This document shows positions 1-6,277 of a DNA stretch of 11,385 nucleotides, piece by piece (the first letter of the stretch is position 1; every line of letters begins with the position of its first letter). The notes under the pieces are model-generated. The model was not told the origin of the DNA. It made no database searches and saw nothing but the letters and a program-made list of their open reading frames with translations. Source of the DNA: Desulfatitalea sp. (GTDB lineage Bacteria > Desulfobacterota > Desulfobacteria > Desulfobacterales > Desulfosarcinaceae); the NCBI GenBank assembly GCA_013041835.1, contig JABDRH010000428.1, forward strand, positions 1 to 11,385, read 5' to 3'. The translations under genes were made by a program, and so were the position numbers.

Positions 1-459
1 GCGCTCCAGGTCGGAGACGCCAGCCAGGTCCAGGTTCAACGCATCATGTTGACGGTCGTACGATTGGGCCAGGGCGAGGAAAAGCGCCGCCTGAAATACG
101 GGGTCGGGTGTTGATTGCGGGGATGCCGCATCAAAACGGCGAAGCACGCCGCGGATTTGATTGGCCGAGGCTTCCTCGGTCCGAGCGTGTTGTCCGGATA
201 GAAAGAGTCCCTTTAATGTACCGCCACTGCCATGGTGAACATCGGCCCATTGGTTGAAAGCCTGCAACGTATCTTCGAGGCGTTGCGTATCGACTTGCCG
301 TGGAAACATCAACTGCAGCGATCCGCGGTCCGCCGCGGCTTGCATATGTGGCGGCACCGATGCCGCCGAAGGCTGTGTCACCGCCAGCAAACCGAAAGCA
401 GCGGTCAGCGTCTCAATCATCGCTTCGGATAAATAGGTATAAGGCATGTAATAGTTCAT
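1..459 (-). CDS. Unrecognised protein, N-terminal 153 residues (3' end off the left edge)
   Basis: An uninterrupted minus-strand frame runs from ATG at 459-457 to the window edge, giving at least 153 residues without a stop. It begins MNYYMPYTYLSEAM. I do not recognise the family and assign no function. The visible part has no cysteine. There is one mildly hydrophobic stretch at about residues 18-30 (TAAFGLLAVTQ), not strong enough to call a membrane segment or signal peptide. The rest looks soluble and helix-prone, with Gln, Ala and Leu rich segments (for example PVFQAALFLALAQSYDRQHD near residues 117-136). The start ATG overlaps the TGA of the upstream cysK/cysS fusion as ATGA, so the two are probably translationally coupled. 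A purine-rich AAGAG lies about 10 nt upstream. The coupling makes this a real gene, but its role is unknown. Confidence 0.72.
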   Translation of the reverse strand, partial: MNYYMPYTYLSEAMIETLTAAFGLLAVTQPSAASVPPHMQAAADRGSLQLMFPRQVDTQRLEDTLQAFNQWADVHHGSGGTLKGLFLSGQHARTEEASANQIRGVLRRFDAASPQSTPDPVFQAALFLALAQSYDRQHDALNLDLAGVSDLER

Positions 460-2822
460 AGCGGCCGTCTCTTATCGCGTTTTTGGGTTGCCGGCAGTTC
501 AGACCCTGAATTAAGGCGCTTTTTTTCAACCGCCGATCCGCTCGCCGCCTTGCCGTCACGCACCTGAACCCCCATCAGATCCAGTTGGTTGCGCAAGCGG
601 TCGGCCAGTACAAAGTCTCCGGCCTTTCGGGCTTGCGCCCTTTGATGCAACAATTGCTGCACACGGGTTTCCTTGTATATCTTTTCGAACTGAAAAATGC
701 CAAGCACGGCGTTCACGTTTTCAAGCGCCGCCAACGCCGGGGGGACCTGCTCAGGTGATAAATTGCGTTTTGATATCAAACGATTGAGCTGCTTTATGAT
801 TTTGAATATCACCGCCAAAGCGGCACTTATGTTCAGGTCGTCCTCCATGGCTTCGTTGAACCCGCTCTTCAGGTCGTAAAGCAATTGGTCGATATCCGGG
901 TAGGCCGTGCCTTCAACGATCTGGTGAAGGCTGGTCACGCACCTGTCCAGCCGCTGGAGCGTTCTGCGGGCGTCATTTAGACGCTCGTGAGAAAATACCA
1001 CCGGCTTGCTGTAATGCGTGGATAATAACAAAAAGCGAATTTCACGGCCGGTCCATCCTTGATCCAAAAAATTGCGCACCGTCAGAGCACCGGACTTTTC
1101 ATCCACCTTTTTGCCGTCCACCAGAACGCGGTCGCAGTGCAGCCAAAAATTGGCCAGCGGTTTCTTGTTCAGGGCCCCGGCAATGGCGATCTCGTTTTCG
1201 TTGAACGGAAAGAGCAACTCACGGCCGGCGATGTGGATGTCGCAGGTATCGCCCAGGTATTTCATGGCCAGGGTGGCGCACTGCAGCGGCCAGGAGGGTT
1301 GCACATTGCCCCAGGGGGTCTTGGTATAGAGCCCTTTTTTCAGTTCGGAGAGCTTCACCCGTTTTAGCAGGGTAAAATCCCTGGGATTGTCCTTTTCGTA
1401 CTCTTCCAGATCAACGGTGGCGCCCAGCTTGATTTTGTTCAGATCGATGCCCGATAGCCGGCCGTAGGCCTCGAAACGGGAAATGTCGAAATACAGTGAG
1501 CGCAGCTTTTCATACGCGTACCCTTTGCCCACGAGCGCCTGCACCACTTGCACCATGTCGTCGGCATGGGCGCTGGAACGGGGATAGTGTTCGACCGTGC
1601 GCAGGCCCAATGCGTCCCGATCAGCTTCAAAGGTTGTGATGTGTCGTTGGGTAAACGCTGATGGTGCAATGCCCAGCGCCTCGGCGCCCTGGAAGATTTT
1701 TTCATCCAGGTCGGTGATGTTCATCACGTGCACGACCGCGTATCCGCGATGAGACAGGTAGCGGTCCACCAGGTCGGCAAACACGAACCGCCGGGCATCG
1801 CCCACGTGAATGGGGGCATGGGCCGTGGGGCCGTTGGTGTAAAGGGTCACCCGGTCGCCGCGCTGGGGCGTAAACAGCTCCCTGGCATGGATGCGGGTGT
1901 TGCACAGATTCAGCCCCACCTTTTCCCGTTCCACGAAGAGGGTCGTGGACAGATAGCGTTCGCCGCTGTCGGGCAGGATGACGACGATCATGCCCGCGCG
2001 CATGGCCGCGGCTTGCCGCAATGCAACGGCCACGGCGGCGCCACTGCTCATACCCACGAGCAGGCCTTCCTCCCGGGCCAGGCGCCGTGCGGTTTCAAAG
2101 GCCTCCTCGTCATCGATGTTGATTTTTTCGTCCAATCTGTCTTTTTCAAAAATTTCGGGGATGTAGGATTCTTTCAGATTCTTGAGGCCTTGAATTTTAT
2201 GGCCCAGGTAGGGTTCAACCCCGATGATGCGCACTTGCGGGGCGATCTGCTTAAAGCGTCGGGACAAGCCCATCAATGTCCCCGAAGTGCCCAGGGTGGC
2301 CACGACGGCCGTCACCTGGCCTTGGGTCTGGGACCATATTTCATTGGCCGTACCGTGGTAGTGAGCCTGCCAGTTGGCCGCGTTGTTGAACTGGTCGGTG
2401 ATCAGATATTTGTCCGGATATTCGCGAGCCAGGCGGTAGGCCTCTTCAATGGCACCATCGGTGCCCAGGTGCCCCGGCGTCAAACGGATTTGCGCCCCCC
2501 TGGCCTGCAGGATCTTCTGACGTTCGACACTGGCCGTCTCGGACATCGTCAGCAACAATTTGTAGCCCTTGATGGCACAAACCATGGCAAGGCCGATACC
2601 GGTGTTGCCGCTGGTGGCCTCCACCACGGTTTTTTCAGGCGTGAGCTGCCCCGATTGTTCGGCCGTTTCGATCATGTGCAGGGCCGCCCGGTCCTTGATG
2701 GAGCCTCCGGGATTCATGTATTCGAGTTTGGCCAGAATCGGCACGGCGGAATTGGGATTCATCCGTTTCAGGGCCACCAGGGGCGTGTTGCCGATCAGGT
2801 CGAGGATGGTGGACGTGGTCAT
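456..2822 (-). CDS. cysK/cysS: Fused cysteine synthase (CysK/CysM type) and degenerate cysteinyl-tRNA-synthetase-like protein
   Basis: 788 residues from ATG 2822, which gives the usual cysteine synthase start MTTSTILDLIGNTPLV. A TTG at 2864 would add 14 residues and overlap the tmk stop as TTGA. Residues 1 to about 300 are a PLP-dependent O-acetylserine sulfhydrylase fold: NPGGSIKDR with PLP lysine K43, TSGNTGIGLA at about 74-83, LGTSGTLMG at 177-185, GMSSGAA near 257 and PDSGERYLST near 285-294. This half looks active, making cysteine from O-acetylserine and sulfide. From about residue 305 it follows CysRS: NGPT, NITDLDEKI, NPRDF, the DIH..GREL..NENEIA block, and a C-terminal helical region with LNISAALAVIF and ARKAGDFVLADRLR. 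However, the first zinc Cys is Asn (330), the zinc His is Phe (540), HIGH is HVGD (339-342), and the KMSKS loop reads KKVDE (571-575). The Cys and Glu zinc ligands remain (515, 544). tRNA charging by this half is therefore doubtful. It has a basic tail of about 25 residues. It lies between tmk and an unknown gene. Confidence 0.93.
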   Translation of the reverse strand: MTTSTILDLIGNTPLVALKRMNPNSAVPILAKLEYMNPGGSIKDRAALHMIETAEQSGQLTPEKTVVEATSGNTGIGLAMVCAIKGYKLLLTMSETASVERQKILQARGAQIRLTPGHLGTDGAIEEAYRLAREYPDKYLITDQFNNAANWQAHYHGTANEIWSQTQGQVTAVVATLGTSGTLMGLSRRFKQIAPQVRIIGVEPYLGHKIQGLKNLKESYIPEIFEKDRLDEKINIDDEEAFETARRLAREEGLLVGMSSGAAVAVALRQAAAMRAGMIVVILPDSGERYLSTTLFVEREKVGLNLCNTRIHARELFTPQRGDRVTLYTNGPTAHAPIHVGDARRFVFADLVDRYLSHRGYAVVHVMNITDLDEKIFQGAEALGIAPSAFTQRHITTFEADRDALGLRTVEHYPRSSAHADDMVQVVQALVGKGYAYEKLRSLYFDISRFEAYGRLSGIDLNKIKLGATVDLEEYEKDNPRDFTLLKRVKLSELKKGLYTKTPWGNVQPSWPLQCATLAMKYLGDTCDIHIAGRELLFPFNENEIAIAGALNKKPLANFWLHCDRVLVDGKKVDEKSGALTVRNFLDQGWTGREIRFLLLSTHYSKPVVFSHERLNDARRTLQRLDRCVTSLHQIVEGTAYPDIDQLLYDLKSGFNEAMEDDLNISAALAVIFKIIKQLNRLISKRNLSPEQVPPALAALENVNAVLGIFQFEKIYKETRVQQLLHQRAQARKAGDFVLADRLRNQLDLMGVQVRDGKAASGSAVEKKRLNSGSELPATQKRDKRRPL

Positions 2823-2860
2823 GGGTTTCACAGCGATTACCCCCCGGCGTGAGCAGTCCG

Positions 2861-3511
2861 TCAACGATCCGGACGCGTATCATGAATGAGTAACGATAGC
2901 TGCGCCTCAAGCGTTCGGCCGACCGTCCGGGCATCCTGGCTCGCATCGACGATCCTGAAGCGTTTGGGATCGCTTTTGGCTATGTCGAGATAACCGTCGC
3001 GCACACGTTGGTGGAAGTCCAGTTTTTCCTTTTCAAAGCGGGTTTCGCCGTGGGCACGTCCGCCGCTGTCGATTTGGCGCCATGCACGGGCCAGGCTCTG
3101 CGCCGGATCAAGGTCAAACAAAAAAGTTACATCGGGGCGCGCATCGCTGCACATCAGGTGGTGCAGGCGTTGAATCAGGTGCTTATCCACTCCCCGCGCA
3201 TACCCCTGGTAAACCAGGGTGGCGTCGAAAAAACGGTCGCACACGACCACGCGCCCGGCCGAAAGATGAGGTCGAATCACGGTGAGCAGATGCTGCACGC
3301 GGTCGGCCACGTAAAGCAGCAATTCCGTGCCCGGGTCCATTTCATGATTTTGCGGATTCAGCAAGATCGTTCGGATTTGCGCGCCGACGGCCGTTCCTCC
3401 AGGCTCCCGCGTGCTGACGCACTCATGGCCCCGGGTCTGGAAAAATGAAACGATCTTTTCCACTTGGGTGGTCTTGCCCGAACCTTCAATGCCTTCCAGG
3501 GTGATGAACAT
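2861..3511 (-). CDS. tmk: Thymidylate kinase (dTMP kinase)
   Basis: Cytoplasmic kinase of 216 residues that phosphorylates dTMP to dTDP with ATP, the step shared by de novo and salvage dTTP synthesis. The P-loop GIEGSGKTT is at residues 7-15. STREPGG (33-39) contacts the nucleotide, CDRFFDATLVYQG (91-103) holds the Asp-Arg pair typical of the family, and the LID region with ETRFEKEKLDFHQRV covers 156-170. Length is normal for bacterial Tmk. The P-loop has no internal Arg, as in E. coli-type enzymes. I chose ATG 3511 over the in-frame TTG at 3514: it gives the standard MFITLEGIEG start, shares one base with the stop of the upstream exonuclease gene (TGATG), and has GAGGG just upstream at 3519-3515. 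The stop lies at 2863-2861, close to the following cysK/cysS start. Function is confident. Confidence 0.96.
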   Translation of the reverse strand: MFITLEGIEGSGKTTQVEKIVSFFQTRGHECVSTREPGGTAVGAQIRTILLNPQNHEMDPGTELLLYVADRVQHLLTVIRPHLSAGRVVVCDRFFDATLVYQGYARGVDKHLIQRLHHLMCSDARPDVTFLFDLDPAQSLARAWRQIDSGGRAHGETRFEKEKLDFHQRVRDGYLDIAKSDPKRFRIVDASQDARTVGRTLEAQLSLLIHDTRPDR

Positions 3512-4476
3512 CAACCCTCATCTCTTTTCATGTAAAATTGCCGTTCCAGCAGGCGATGGTAGCTGGTCCAGGCTTCGCCAGGCGCTTCGGCGGCCATGTG
3601 TTCGCGGATGGCGTTGACACGGGAGTCGATCTCATCCACATAGTTGAGCAGGACGGCTTCCACGGTTTTCGGCAGCTCGGGTGAACCAAACTCCCGGGCG
3701 CCGTGATGGCTGATGATCATGTGCTTGATCAAGACCGCCAGATCCTGGGGAAAGGCCTCAATGGTGAGAATCTTCTCCTCAACGATCTGCACGCCGATAA
3801 CGATATGGCTGAGCAGGCGACCCTCGTCGGTATAATCGATACGATGGGTATAGTCCAGTTCGTGCACCTTGCCGATATCGTGCAGCACAGCCCCCACCAG
3901 GAGCAGGTCGCGGTCCACACCGCCATAGTGGGCGGCCATCTTGTCGGCCAACAGGGCCATGGAAAGGGAGTGTTCGAGCAGACCGCCGATGTAGGCATGG
4001 TGCATCATTTTTGCGGCCGGGGCGCGCTGGAACCGGCCGATCAGATCTTCATCCTGCCAGAAGGCGGCCATCAGCGCTTTCAGCGGCGGTGAGGCGATGC
4101 TGTCCATCAGGGTCCGCAAGCGTGCCAACATTTGAGCGGTGTCCCGGGAGGTGGCCGGTAGAAAATCATCCGGTGAGATGGATGCCTTGGGCACGGCAGC
4201 CATGGACCGGACCACCAGTTGCAAGGCGCCGCGATATTCGCCGGCCATGGCCTCGATGCGCACGAAATCGCCGGCGGCGGCGCCCGTAGCCGCGCGGTCC
4301 GCGCCATCCCATACCACCCCGCGAATCCGACCGGTCCGGTCGGCCAGAGTCAGATTCAAGAAGGCGTTGCCGTCCCGTTTGCGGGCCATGTTCTTTTCGA
4401 CGAGGACAAAGGTGTCCGCCACGTTTTCACCAGCTTTAATCTGGTTCACGAATCTTTGTTTATCGGTCATATTCAT
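3511..4476 (-). CDS. yhaM: YhaM-family 3'-5' exonuclease: OB-fold plus HD domain
   Basis: 321 residues from ATG 4476 (a second ATG at 4470 is equally possible). Residues about 15-95 form an OB-fold-type nucleic-acid-binding domain (NAFLNLTLADRTGRIRGVVWDG is characteristic). Residues about 155-295 are an HD phosphohydrolase domain: HHAYIGGLLEHSLSM at 159-173, the HD pair H199/D200 in VLHDIGK, H224 in LLSHIVIG, HMIISHHGAREFGSP at 252-266, and NYVDEIDSR around 278-286 with D281. This is the layout of Bacillus YhaM/CbfA, a metal-dependent 3'-to-5' exonuclease on single-stranded RNA and DNA. The metal ligands look complete, so an active cytoplasmic nuclease is expected. The start lies inside the 3' end of the receiver gene (overlap 11 or 17 nt) and the stop shares a base with tmk's ATG. 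The ATG at 4542 would extend far into the upstream gene and lacks family similarity, so I did not use it. Confidence 0.92.
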   Translation of the reverse strand: MNMTDKQRFVNQIKAGENVADTFVLVEKNMARKRDGNAFLNLTLADRTGRIRGVVWDGADRAATGAAAGDFVRIEAMAGEYRGALQLVVRSMAAVPKASISPDDFLPATSRDTAQMLARLRTLMDSIASPPLKALMAAFWQDEDLIGRFQRAPAAKMMHHAYIGGLLEHSLSMALLADKMAAHYGGVDRDLLLVGAVLHDIGKVHELDYTHRIDYTDEGRLLSHIVIGVQIVEEKILTIEAFPQDLAVLIKHMIISHHGAREFGSPELPKTVEAVLLNYVDEIDSRVNAIREHMAAEAPGEAWTSYHRLLERQFYMKRDEG

Positions 4477-5197
4477 CTTTTGACGGCCAGCGGGAATCGT
4501 CGATAGAACCTTGCAGGTCGACAATGTCCTGGTTGCCCACATATTTGCGTGTTCGGACGCGGGTGATTTCCGATAACTTGTGCATCATCCCACCCATTTG
4601 CTCCACCCGCGCACGAATGGCATCCAATTGGTTGTAGATTTCGCCATGGAGGGGCACATCCAGCATAAGCAATTGGACCGCACCGAGTACATACTGCAGC
4701 GGTTGGTTCAGTTCATGGCAAATGCCGCCGGCCGTTTCGAGAACGCTTTTGAGCTTCTCCTCCTCGGTGAGTTGCAGAATCATCCGTTGCTGGGCCAGCG
4801 CCGTGCGTACCCGGGCCAGTATTTCAATACGGCTGACGGGTTTGCGCACATAGTCACTGCCACCGGCGCTGAATGCCGACTTCAATGTGCGGTCATCGGT
4901 ATTGCCGGTCACAAAAATGACGGGAATACGCTGAAAGCGGCTGTCGGCTTTCAGCAATCGGCATGCTTGAATTCCGTCCAGATTGGGCATGACCACATCC
5001 ATAATGACCAAATCCGGCATCAGGTGGGCCACATTGTTCAGACAGCGGCGGCCGTCCGTAGCGGTCTGCACCCGGAAGCCGGCTTCGGTCAACATGCCCT
5101 TGATGCATTTCATGCTAATAGCATCGTCTTCGGCCACCAGGATCGTCGGCCGTTCCTTTTCATGCGCCTTTTCTTGCTTTTCAATGATTTTCGACAT
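4460..5197 (-). CDS. Response regulator receiver fused to a histidine-kinase dimerisation domain, no ATPase domain
   Basis: 245 residues from ATG 5197 (MSKIIEKQEK), eight bases after the surE stop. The ATG at 5263 lies inside surE and adds only a non-homologous leader. Residues about 18-135 are a receiver domain: acidic pair E24/D25, phosphoacceptor D67 in LVIMDVVMPNLDG, T98 in FVTGNT and K119 in RKPVS. A linker helix (about 136-155) leads to a HisKA-like helix hairpin with the H-box GGICHELNQPLQYV, where H161 is the expected phosphoacceptor, and a second helix to about residue 215. The protein then ends: there are no N, G1 or G2 boxes of a HATPase domain. It can therefore receive a phosphate or dimerise, but by itself cannot autophosphorylate from ATP. 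It could be a phosphorelay intermediate or a partner of another kinase. It is co-transcribed with surE and the exonuclease gene, whose start it overlaps. Confidence 0.9.
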   Translation of the reverse strand: MSKIIEKQEKAHEKERPTILVAEDDAISMKCIKGMLTEAGFRVQTATDGRRCLNNVAHLMPDLVIMDVVMPNLDGIQACRLLKADSRFQRIPVIFVTGNTDDRTLKSAFSAGGSDYVRKPVSRIEILARVRTALAQQRMILQLTEEEKLKSVLETAGGICHELNQPLQYVLGAVQLLMLDVPLHGEIYNQLDAIRARVEQMGGMMHKLSEITRVRTRKYVGNQDIVDLQGSIDDSRWPSKDEYDR

Positions 5198-5205
5198 TCG
5201 CTTTT

Positions 5206-6018
5206 CTACCCGATTTCCCAGCACTGCATCTGCTCGATCATGGCATAATCGGTCATATCGCACTGTACAGGCGTGATGGTGATATACCCGGCCGTGAGCA
5301 GGGCGCCGTCGGAATCGGCTTGCCGGTAGGTCGGCTGCGTTTCCAGGCCCTGCCAGTAATAAATCCGGTCGCGCGGATCACGCCGTTTATCAAAAAATTC
5401 ATCATGGGTTTCGCAGCCCTGGCGAACGATTTTCACGCCGATGGGCGTTTGCATGTGGGCATTGGGACAATTCACGTTGAGAAAAACGCCGGCCGGCAGA
5501 CCATGGGCCTTTACTTGGCAGGCCAAGTGGGCCACGAACGCGGCCGCCTCGGCATAGTGTCCGCTCTGCGCGTCCCGGACCGATGCCGCAATGGCCGGCA
5601 CACCATACAAGGCGGCCTCCTTGGCCGCGCCCACGGTTCCCGAATAATGCACATTGATGCCCACATTGGCCCCCGGATTGATGCCGGATATGACCAAATC
5701 AGGGGTCCCGTCAAACAATTCCAGAAGGCACAGCTTCACACAGTCGGCCGGCGTTCCACTTACGGCCCAGCCCTCATAGCCGCCATTTACCTGTGTTCGA
5801 TAGGCCCGCAGCGGTTTATGCAAGGTGATGCCGTGCCCCACGGCGCTGCGTTCACGCTCCGGGGCCGCTACCATGACACGATGATCGGGCGCCAGGGCAT
5901 CATACAAGGCCCATAGTCCCGGCGACTCAATTCCGTCATCGTTGGTCAACACAATGTCTAGGGGAAATGGGCTGGTTTTCCTGATGGGGTCTGTTTTCTG
6001 ATCGCGCGCAGTCATCAT
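5206..6018 (-). CDS. surE: 5'/3'-nucleotidase SurE
   Basis: 270 residues. SurE is a metal-dependent cytoplasmic phosphatase that dephosphorylates nucleoside 5'- and 3'-monophosphates and has been linked to stationary-phase survival. The metal-site motif DIVLTNDDGI is at residues 21-30 (D27/D28). APERERSAVGHGIT at 52-64 includes the conserved Ser. WAVSGTPADCV is at 84-94, and SGINPGANVG followed by YSGTVGAAKEA covers 111-135, the family signature with N114. All key residues are present. The N-terminus carries about 18 extra polar residues before the usual start of the fold, from tandem ATGs at 6018 and 6015; no later Met precedes the motif. The ribosome-binding site is weak (AGAAG). It is the first gene of the minus-strand operon and diverges from lptD. 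Confidence 0.96.
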   Translation of the reverse strand: MMTARDQKTDPIRKTSPFPLDIVLTNDDGIESPGLWALYDALAPDHRVMVAAPERERSAVGHGITLHKPLRAYRTQVNGGYEGWAVSGTPADCVKLCLLELFDGTPDLVISGINPGANVGINVHYSGTVGAAKEAALYGVPAIAASVRDAQSGHYAEAAAFVAHLACQVKAHGLPAGVFLNVNCPNAHMQTPIGVKIVRQGCETHDEFFDKRRDPRDRIYYWQGLETQPTYRQADSDGALLTAGYITITPVQCDMTDYAMIEQMQCWEIG

Positions 6019-6139
6019 TACCGGCTTCTATTGACTTTTGGAACTTCAGGCTCGCGCATCAATGCAGAACTTGCTTTTGCGCAGGTCCTGACCGACGCTG
6101 GTGGCCGCATTGCTGCGGGCGCCGGCGGGCAACTTCATA

Positions 6140-6169
6140 TTGATTTTTCAATGCTTCACACTCTATATT
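6140..6169 (+). promoter_or_regulatory. Candidate sigma70-type promoter for lptD
   Basis: A -35-like TTGATT (6140-6145) and a -10-like TATATT (6164-6169) are separated by 18 bp, pointing toward lptD. They fall in the only AT-rich patch of the divergent region and overlap both arms of the inverted repeat. The implied leader to the preferred lptD start is about 100 nt. I found no comparably good promoter on the minus strand for surE. This is a consensus match only. Confidence 0.4.
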
Positions 6170-6176
6170 GAAAAAT
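6143..6176. repeat. Perfect 10-bp inverted repeat in the surE-lptD intergenic region
   Basis: The arms ATTTTTCAAT (6143-6152) and ATTGAAAAAT (6167-6176) are exact reverse complements separated by 14 bases. The segment is notably AT-rich compared with its GC-rich surroundings. It could be a regulator-binding operator for one or both divergent genes, or form a hairpin. It does not look like a terminator of either gene, because both start here. Confidence 0.6.
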
Positions 6177-6277
6177 TTGATTCGAGGCAAGCGGATAAAA
6201 TCTGATGAACACGAATGGTCTTGGAAATGTCCATTTCCTTTGGGCTGTCTTTTTTTTGCAGCATTGGGGTTGAGGTG

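Noticed and set aside
1728..2852. Long plus-strand open frame (374 codons) antisense to the cysK part of the fusion
   Set aside because: It lies fully opposite a gene with clear motifs, its translation is rich in Gly, His and Gln with no recognisable domain, and long antisense frames are common in GC-rich codons.
2823..2864. TTG start at 2864 for the cysK/cysS fusion, overlapping the tmk stop as TTGA
   Set aside because: Not excluded, but the extra 14 residues lie outside the cysteine synthase fold and no good ribosome site precedes the TTG; ATG 2822 gives the standard N-terminus.
4477..4542. Upstream ATG start (4542) for the YhaM-like gene
   Set aside because: The extra 22 residues are the out-of-frame reading of the receiver gene and do not resemble the OB-domain start; ATG 4476 or 4470 fits the family.
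6177..6201. Alternative lptD promoter TTGATT (6177-6182) with TAAAAT (6196-6201)
   Set aside because: The spacer is only 13 bp, too short for a sigma70 promoter.
6215..6277. Upstream ATG start (6215) for lptD
   Set aside because: It would place 21 hydrophobic residues ahead of a clear signal peptide and has no convincing ribosome site.
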